DNA of 47,614 nucleotides from an uncultured Duncaniella sp. (GTDB lineage Bacteria; Bacteroidota; Bacteroidia; Bacteroidales; Muribaculaceae): NCBI GenBank assembly GCA_910587515.1, contig CAJULW010000020.1:1-47614 (forward strand). The letters run 5' to 3'. Under the pieces are notes generated by a model. The model worked only from the letters and a program-made list of their open reading frames with translations, was not told where the DNA came from and ran no database searches. Position 1 is the stretch's first letter; the number at the start of each line of letters is the position of its first letter. Shown piece after piece: positions 41,187-47,614 of this stretch. The translations under genes were made by a program, and so were the position numbers.

Positions 41187-44100
41187 CTGAAAAAACGGCG
41201 CGACATATTAAATACACCGACCATTATCACCGGCATTGCATTTTTGACGGTGACGAGTTTTTTTTGGTCATTGGCACAGGGAATAAAACCTGAATTCACA
41301 CCTCCAGCCCCGGTAATCGAAGCCAAAGCGACAAAAACCGATGCTGACTCTTCAACAACCATATATCCCGTCCGCCAACTAATACCACAGACCTACGACG
41401 ACCTGATGGAGAGCGAATTCGCTACCGATCTGGCAACTCCCGCCAATATCTCCACGACCGCGGAATTCGATCCTCAGCTAGGTTTCTATGTGATACGCAC
41501 CAAACTCGGTGATAATGACGTGGTCACTCCGTTCTACCTTTCCCCTCAGCAATACAACGAATGGCAGACCAAACGCCAGATGACCGAATATTTCCGGCAA
41601 CGCAATGCCGAAGCAATAAATAAACCGGATAAAGAGCCGTTCAATATCCTTGATATGAACTTCGCACTCGGTCCACTTGAAAAAATATTCGGTCCTGGAG
41701 GAGTCCAGTTGAAAACTCAAGGCTCGGTCAATATGTCAATGGGTATAAAAACCAACAAGACAGACAATCCCGCGCTTTCACTTGATTCAAGACGCAAAAC
41801 ATATTTCGATTTTGACCAAAAAATCCAGGCGACGATAGCCGCATCGGTCGGTGACCGTATGAAATTCAATATGACATACAACACCGATGCCACATTCGAC
41901 TTCGACTCAAAAAACATTAAACTCGCATACGAAGGCAAAGAAGACGACATAGTAAAATCGATTGAAGCCGGAAATGTCTCGATGACCACAGGATCATCGC
42001 TAATACGCGGAAGCACAGCTCTTTTCGGCATAAAAACCCAACTGCAGTTCGGAAAACTCACAGCGACAGCTCTTGTTTCACAACAAAATTCACAATCTAC
42101 ATCGGTCAGTTCGAAAGGAGGAGTCCAGACCACAGACTTCTCGATAAACGCGGACGAATATGACCAGAACCGTCATTTTTTCCTCGGACATTTTTTCCGT
42201 GACAACTACGACAACTTCGCTTCTCGCCTCCCATTTGTGTCGTCGGGAATACAGATCACACGCATAGAAGTCTGGATTACAAACCGCTATTCTCGTTTCG
42301 ATCAAAGCCGAAATTTCGTCGCTTTCATGGACCTCGGTGAAAACCGAACTCTCGCAAATACATATTGGCAGACCAATCCGTCTTATTCACAGCCATCCAA
42401 CCTTTCCAACAATCTGCTTTCCGTAATAAAGCAGGAATATCCCGGAGCACGAAACATCAACACTGTGACGCAAGCCCTTTCACCACTCAATGCTGTTGGT
42501 ATAGAAGGAGGCAAAGACTACGAGAAAGTAGAATCAGCCAGACTGCTGTCGTCATCTGAATATACGCTTAATCCGACCCTTGGATATATATCACTCAAAA
42601 GCGCACTCGCCGCAGACGAAGTGCTCGGTGTGGCATACGAATACACCTACAATGGACAAGTCTTCCAGGTAGGAGAATTCTCAGCTGACATAAGCACAAC
42701 AGATCAGTCCCTATATCTAAAATTGCTAAAATCGACGACCGTCGACCCAAAACTTCCAATGTGGGATCTGATGATGAAAAACGTTTATTCGCTTGGAGCA
42801 TATCAGGTGCAGAAATCCAATTTTCGCCTCAACATAAAATATCTGAGCGACACCACAGGAACCCAAATAAACTATCTGCCCGTAGCCCCTATAGCCAATA
42901 TTCCGCTTCTACAAGTAATGAATCTTGATCGCATTGATTCAAACGAAGCCTCAAACCCCGACGGATTCTTTGATTTCATCGAAGGATATACAATCCTCTC
43001 GTCGCAAGGCAAGATTATATTCCCTGTAGTTGAACCTTTCGGCTCCAACCTTGAAAAGAAAATCGGTAATTATGCGGCCGCTGAGCCATATCTTTATAAA
43101 CAACTTTACGATTCTACCATTACAATAGCGCGACAATTCGCTGATAAAAACAAATTCATACTGACAGGACGCTACCAGGCATCCTCTGGCTCACAGATAC
43201 GTCTTAATGCGATGAATGTTCCGCGCGGATCTGTGATAGTGACAGCTGGAGGAGTGACTCTAACTGAAAACAGTGACTATACGGTCGACTATTCCATGGG
43301 CATAGTGACCATAACAAACCAAAGCATCATCGATTCCGGACAAAGTATAAATGTGACCCTTGAAAACCAATCATTATTCTCCACTCAGCGCAAAACCCTT
43401 CTCGGCCTTGATCTAAACTACAAATTCAACAAGGATTTCAATCTTGGAGCCACATTGATGCACTTTTCTGAAAAAGCCTTGACAGAAAAAGTCAATATTG
43501 GCGACGAGACGGTCAACAACACTATATGGGGGCTTAACCTGCAATACAACACGCAGTTCATGTGGCTGACCAATCTGCTCAACAAAATTCCTACAGTCAA
43601 CGCCACGCAACCCTCCACGCTCAGCCTGCAAGCCGAAGTGGCCCACCTCATACCGCATAAACAGAAAAACGGAAGCACCAAAGGCTCATCTTATATTGAT
43701 GATTTCGAATCGACACAGATCGGTATCGACCTACGTTCTCCATACTCATGGTTTCTGGCCTCCACCCCATACGACCCTTCCGCTGATGCCCTTTTCCCCG
43801 AAGCGGCCCTTTCAAACGACATCCGTTATGGTAAAAACCGCGCGTTGATCAACTGGTATTTCATCGACCGTATGTTCACCGCCCGTAACTCTTCGTTATG
43901 TCCCGGCTACATCAAGAATGATCCCAAAATGCTCAATAATCCATACGTGCGTGAAATAACAGTACGTGAAATTTTTCCGGAACGTCAGCAATCCTACGGA
44001 GAAGCGAATACAATCCAGACACTAAACCTATCCTTCTATCCGACAGAGCGAGGCCCATACAATCTTGACGCTACGGACATAGACGACCAAGGCAATCTGC

Positions 44101-47100
44101 TTTTCCCGGAAAAACGTTGGGGAGGCATAATGAGAAAGATGGACAATACAAATTTCGAAGCATCCAACATTGAATACGTACAGTTCTGGATGTTGTCCCC
44201 TTTCCTTGATCCCGATAACGACAACTTGTCAGGCGGTGACCTTTACCTTAATTTCGGTGAGATTTCCGAAGACATATTAAAGGATGGCCTGAAAAGCTAT
44301 GAAAACGGGGTTCCGGTCAACGGTGATGACCAATACATGCAGACGACCGTATGGGGACGTGTATCCTCCCAAAACTCTCTTACCTACGCGTTCGACAATA
44401 ACACCAATTCCCGACTGTCACAGGATGTCGGCCTTGACGGACTTATAAACGAAGACGAATTCAGCTTTTCATCCTATGCCGAATATTTAAACTCACTGCG
44501 CGCGAAACTCAGTCCTTCTGCCATCGAACGCATGCAGGCCGATAAATTTTCTCCGCTCAACGACCCGGCAGGTGACAACTACCATTTTTTCCGTGGTTAT
44601 GATTACGATGAACAACGCCTTGGTGTGCTTGAGCGATACAAACGATATAACGGAGTAGAAGGCAACTCGCTATCTCCTTCCGACGCAACCGACCCTTTAT
44701 ATCAATCATCACGCGCACTACCGGATGTCGAAGACATAAACCAGGACAATACGCTCAATGAGTATGAACGCTATTTCCAATATAAAATATCTATACGTCC
44801 GGAAGATCTGGTCGTAGGCAAAAACTACATTACCGACAAACAAACATCAATCGTCGCAAACAATGATGGTTCGACACAGGAGGTCGTTTGGTATCAATTC
44901 AAAATTCCATTGAGCGACTATGAAAAAGTCGTTGGAAATATAAACGACTTTTCGACAATACGGTTCGCAAGAATGTTCATGACTGGATTCAAAAGCGTGA
45001 CACATCTGCGTTTCGCCACACTCGAACTTGTTCGTGGCGAATGGCGGCCATACAGCTTCAACCTGAATTCACGTGGTGACGCTCCGGCTGAAGGACAGCT
45101 TGATGTCTCGGTTGTAAACATAGAGGAAAATTCAAGGCGTGAGCCTGTCAACTATGTATTGCCTCCAGGAGTAACACGGATAGACGATCCCGGGCAAAGT
45201 CAAGCCGTACAACTCAACGAGCAGTCTCTATCGCTCAAAGTCACCGGGCTGCAGGCCGGTGACGCACGCGGAATCTATCGAAACACCCATCACGATTTGC
45301 GAAACTACAAACGTATGCAGATGTGGATCCACGCGGAAAAACTGATCGACGACCTTACCAATCTTCGTTCTGGTGAAGTATCTTTGTTCATACGGCTCGG
45401 CTCGGATGTCCGCAGCAATTATTATGAATATGAGATACCTCTTGAACTGACACCGCCAGGCCACTACTCCGACGACAATTCCGACCGCTACAAAGTGTGG
45501 CCACGTGAAAACTATATGGATTTCAGCCTCCAGACACTTGTAAACCTTAAACAAGAACGCAATAGAGCCAAAAACGAGCAGCAGCCAGGTGTTGGATTCG
45601 CGACATTGTTTACCGGCCGCGACCCTGAAAACGAACGCAACCGCATAGCCGTAATCGGCAACCCATCCTTAAGCGATGTACGTGTGATGCTGATAGGGAT
45701 ACGAAATAATGCACCGTCTACAAAAGACGCCACCGTATGGGTCAATGAATTGAAAGTAACCGACTTCAATAGTGAAGGTGGATGGGCTGCCAAAGGCAAT
45801 CTAAACATCGGAGTGTCCGACATCGCCACACTTAACTTCGGAGCTCACGTGGAGACTGCCGGTTTCGGCTCTGTTGATCAAGGATTGAATGCCAGACGGA
45901 TGGATGATTACGAACAATACAATTTTGCCATGCAAATCGATGCCGGACGCTTTCTTCCTGAAAAAACAAAACTTCGCGCACCTATATACTACTCCATCTC
46001 AAAAGAAAAAATAACACCGAAATACAACCCGCTCGATCAAGACGTAAAACTTAAAGACGCTATCGACGATTGTACGACTAAAGCTCAGAAGGACTCCATA
46101 CTCGCCTATGCGGTCGAAAACGCCACTGTCAAAAGTTTCTCTCTTTCGGGACTTAAATTCGATGTCAAATCCAAGAATCCCAAGCCATGGGACCCGGCCA
46201 ACTTTACTCTCAATTTCTCATTCAACAAGCAGTCAAAAACCGACCCCACTACCGAATACGAATATACCAACGATTACCGGGGCTCTTTCCAATATTCATA
46301 CACACCCTATATAAAAGGTCTTAAACCGTTTGGTTTCATAAAAAGCAAATCGAAACACTTGAAATTTATCAAGGAATGGGAACTTAACTATCTTCCGACA
46401 AACATATCATTCCTTACAACTATATCCAGATATTATTACGAAATGCAGACCCGATCGGAAACGGATGTAGATTTCCAATTACCGGTCTCAGTCAGCAAAA
46501 ATTTCATTTGGGACCGCCAACTCGCTCTTTCATGGAATCTGACCAAATCCCTTTCCGTCAACTTCAACAGCAACACTTCCGCTCGCATCGAAGAGACGAT
46601 GGGAGCCGTCAACCGAAAACTCTTTCCTGATAAATACAAAGAATGGAAAGACACAGTCTTAAGCAGTCTTCTTCATCTCGGAACGCCATGGAGCTACAAC
46701 CAAAGTTTCGTGGTAAATTATCGCGCTCCGTTCAGCCGTATACCTGCGCTTGACTGGCTGACAGGCAACGCATCATACAATGCGACCTATCGTTGGGATA
46801 GAGGTGCGGAGGTCGAAGGCATAGAAACAGGAAATTCGATCGCCAATCAGGCTGCCTGGAACGTAGACGGTCGTATAAATTTCGAAACTTTATACAACAA
46901 ATGGTCATATACAAAAAAAGTCAACCAACGTTTCCAGGCTAAACGAACTCCAGCAAGGCCTAAAAAACCAAAAAAATTCGAACGCACTTACGCGCTCAAT
47001 CCTGACACCACTCTTACCATACGGCACAACCTCCGTAATTCAAAAATAAAAGTAAAAGCCGAAACCACTGACGGCAAACCCTTCCGTGTCACCCACAAAG

Positions 47101-47614
47101 TTGTAGATGCCAACAGCATCATAGTGCTCACCCATGGTGATAAAAACATAAAATTCACTATTGAAGAAATCCTCAAAGAAGAGAAATCTATTTGGCGCGA
47201 GATCGCTGAATACGGCACACGCTTGCTGATCTCACCGCGATCCGCTTCCATGCGATTCCGTTCCACTCAATCACTCTCGCTACCGCTTTTCAGACCGGAA
47301 ATCGGTAATGTATTCGGACAATCACGCAGCTATGGCCCGATGTCGCCAGGACTTGACTTCGCATTCGGCTTTACCGACGAAAGCTACATTGATAAAGCCA
47401 TGAGCCGTAAATGGCTTATCACAGATGACGGACAGACTTCACCGGCCATCTTCGCCCGTACACGTGAACTAAATCTCGAACTTACGGTTGAACCGGTCAA
47501 AGGTCTTAAAATAATGCTGACTACCAATCGCGGCACTGTATTGGAAGCAGGCAGCCAGTATCTCGTCTTTCGAGAAGAAACCCGAGAACGGGGGAATACC
47601 GGCAATGGCAAGGC
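41187..47614 (+). CDS. sprA: SprA/Sov family T9SS outer-membrane translocon (3' end outside window)
   Basis: An open frame runs from just after the ruvA stop to the window edge, about 2140 codons; family members are about 2400-2500. SprA (Sov in Porphyromonas) is the giant beta-barrel through which type IX secretion cargo crosses the outer membrane. Family-type sequence includes FNILDMNFALGPLEKIFGPG, GSVNMSMGIKTNKTDNPAL, DRMKFNMTYNTDATFDFDSK, and DDFESTQIGIDL further on. A signal-like segment (KKRRDILNTP then a hydrophobic run ending SLAQG) starts at 41190, but no ATG lies in frame before it. The 5' coordinate is the CTG at 41187, used provisionally; an ATG at 41153 is in another frame and would join through a one-base shift in the A6 run at 41190-41195. 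Confidence 0.9.
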   Translation, partial: MKKRRDILNTPTIITGIAFLTVTSFFWSLAQGIKPEFTPPAPVIEAKATKTDADSSTTIYPVRQLIPQTYDDLMESEFATDLATPANISTTAEFDPQLGFYVIRTKLGDNDVVTPFYLSPQQYNEWQTKRQMTEYFRQRNAEAINKPDKEPFNILDMNFALGPLEKIFGPGGVQLKTQGSVNMSMGIKTNKTDNPALSLDSRRKTYFDFDQKIQATIAASVGDRMKFNMTYNTDATFDFDSKNIKLAYEGKEDDIVKSIEAGNVSMTTGSSLIRGSTALFGIKTQLQFGKLTATALVSQQNSQSTSVSSKGGVQTTDFSINADEYDQNRHFFLGHFFRDNYDNFASRLPFVSSGIQITRIEVWITNRYSRFDQSRNFVAFMDLGENRTLANTYWQTNPSYSQPSNLSNNLLSVIKQEYPGARNINTVTQALSPLNAVGIEGGKDYEKVESARLLSSSEYTLNPTLGYISLKSALAADEVLGVAYEYTYNGQVFQVGEFSADISTTDQSLYLKLLKSTTVDPKLPMWDLMMKNVYSLGAYQVQKSNFRLNIKYLSDTTGTQINYLPVAPIANIPLLQVMNLDRIDSNEASNPDGFFDFIEGYTILSSQGKIIFPVVEPFGSNLEKKIGNYAAAEPYLYKQLYDSTITIARQFADKNKFILTGRYQASSGSQIRLNAMNVPRGSVIVTAGGVTLTENSDYTVDYSMGIVTITNQSIIDSGQSINVTLENQSLFSTQRKTLLGLDLNYKFNKDFNLGATLMHFSEKALTEKVNIGDETVNNTIWGLNLQYNTQFMWLTNLLNKIPTVNATQPSTLSLQAEVAHLIPHKQKNGSTKGSSYIDDFESTQIGIDLRSPYSWFLASTPYDPSADALFPEAALSNDIRYGKNRALINWYFIDRMFTARNSSLCPGYIKNDPKMLNNPYVREITVREIFPERQQSYGEANTIQTLNLSFYPTERGPYNLDATDIDDQGNLLFPEKRWGGIMRKMDNTNFEASNIEYVQFWMLSPFLDPDNDNLSGGDLYLNFGEISEDILKDGLKSYENGVPVNGDDQYMQTTVWGRVSSQNSLTYAFDNNTNSRLSQDVGLDGLINEDEFSFSSYAEYLNSLRAKLSPSAIERMQADKFSPLNDPAGDNYHFFRGYDYDEQRLGVLERYKRYNGVEGNSLSPSDATDPLYQSSRALPDVEDINQDNTLNEYERYFQYKISIRPEDLVVGKNYITDKQTSIVANNDGSTQEVVWYQFKIPLSDYEKVVGNINDFSTIRFARMFMTGFKSVTHLRFATLELVRGEWRPYSFNLNSRGDAPAEGQLDVSVVNIEENSRREPVNYVLPPGVTRIDDPGQSQAVQLNEQSLSLKVTGLQAGDARGIYRNTHHDLRNYKRMQMWIHAEKLIDDLTNLRSGEVSLFIRLGSDVRSNYYEYEIPLELTPPGHYSDDNSDRYKVWPRENYMDFSLQTLVNLKQERNRAKNEQQPGVGFATLFTGRDPENERNRIAVIGNPSLSDVRVMLIGIRNNAPSTKDATVWVNELKVTDFNSEGGWAAKGNLNIGVSDIATLNFGAHVETAGFGSVDQGLNARRMDDYEQYNFAMQIDAGRFLPEKTKLRAPIYYSISKEKITPKYNPLDQDVKLKDAIDDCTTKAQKDSILAYAVENATVKSFSLSGLKFDVKSKNPKPWDPANFTLNFSFNKQSKTDPTTEYEYTNDYRGSFQYSYTPYIKGLKPFGFIKSKSKHLKFIKEWELNYLPTNISFLTTISRYYYEMQTRSETDVDFQLPVSVSKNFIWDRQLALSWNLTKSLSVNFNSNTSARIEETMGAVNRKLFPDKYKEWKDTVLSSLLHLGTPWSYNQSFVVNYRAPFSRIPALDWLTGNASYNATYRWDRGAEVEGIETGNSIANQAAWNVDGRINFETLYNKWSYTKKVNQRFQAKRTPARPKKPKKFERTYALNPDTTLTIRHNLRNSKIKVKAETTDGKPFRVTHKVVDANSIIVLTHGDKNIKFTIEEILKEEKSIWREIAEYGTRLLISPRSASMRFRSTQSLSLPLFRPEIGNVFGQSRSYGPMSPGLDFAFGFTDESYIDKAMSRKWLITDDGQTSPAIFARTRELNLELTVEPVKGLKIMLTTNRGTVLEAGSQYLVFREETRERGNTGNGK

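Noticed and set aside
41153..41293. Stand-alone 46-residue ORF from the ATG after ruvA
   Set aside because: It overlaps the sprA signal region in another frame and resembles nothing; it matters only as a possible frameshifted start of sprA.
41057..41362. Minus-strand 101-residue frame across the ruvA/sprA junction
   Set aside because: It is antisense to ruvA and sprA coding sequence, with no family features; a shadow frame.
1..47614. CRISPR array, tRNA genes, insertion sequences or prophage
   Set aside because: No regularly spaced repeats, cloverleaf-like sequences, transposase or integrase motifs were noticed while reading; a covariance-model or repeat search was not possible here.

Overview
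The window looks like a chromosomal segment of a Bacteroidales bacterium, plausibly a gut member of the Muribaculaceae or a close relative. The evidence is Bacteroidota-type promoters (TAnnTTTG at -7, TTG or TTTG about 19-20 nt upstream), few Shine-Dalgarno sites, a PepSY-like DUF2874-type secreted protein, a DUF4465 lipoprotein, a split glycine-lipid acyltransferase pair, a class II ribonucleotide reductase, and ruvA followed by a very large sprA/sov-type gene of the type IX secretion system. The family-level guess is inference. No tRNA, rRNA, CRISPR array, insertion sequence or prophage was seen, and no gene-free stretch exceeds 300 bases.

Layout, left to right. 1-190 holds the end of a TetR-type regulator cut short against a secreted PepSY-like gene. 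0.8-7.4 kb: mutS2, class I fumarase, an orphan sensor histidine kinase and a DUF4465 lipoprotein, mostly as separate units. 7.4-12.5 kb: prmC-recX-comF as a tight operon, then an Omp85-type barrel and a phosphoethanolamine transferase. 12.5-16 kb: class II ribonucleotide reductase (minus) divergent from a nitroreductase. 16-23.1 kb (minus): a CusB/CusA/CusC-type metal efflux operon with histidine-rich ends on the adaptor, whose last gene is a double-domain SGNH esterase.

23.3-27.1 kb (plus) is the most intriguing part: an alpha/beta hydrolase, a membrane-anchored MurF-like ligase in which membrane helices replace the usual UDP-substrate domain, a D-Ala-D-Ala ligase-type ATP-grasp enzyme with its catalytic triad intact, and a two-helix small protein. 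The genes are closely packed and may form an undescribed membrane-associated pathway that makes a D-Ala-D-Ala-like dipeptide and attaches it to a substrate. 27.1-29.1 kb: rlmH, nadC and a HAD phosphatase. 29.3-36.7 kb: purL, then etfB-etfA-acyl-CoA dehydrogenase; the EtfB carries the GDTAQVGP motif I associate with electron-bifurcating ETFs. A 27-bp-stem bidirectional terminator separates these from a minus-strand operon (36.8-40.4 kb) of an RluA-family pseudouridine synthase, PlsC-like and OlsB-like acyltransferases (glycine-lipid GlsA/GlsB candidates) and galE. 40.5 kb to the end: ruvA and a 3'-truncated sprA with no in-frame ATG at its expected start.

Small convergent or coupled overlaps are frequent (nitroreductase/esterase 19 nt, nadC/HAD 8 nt, small ORF/rlmH 4 nt, recX/comF 4 nt, RluA/PlsC 11 nt), so the chromosome is compact here.
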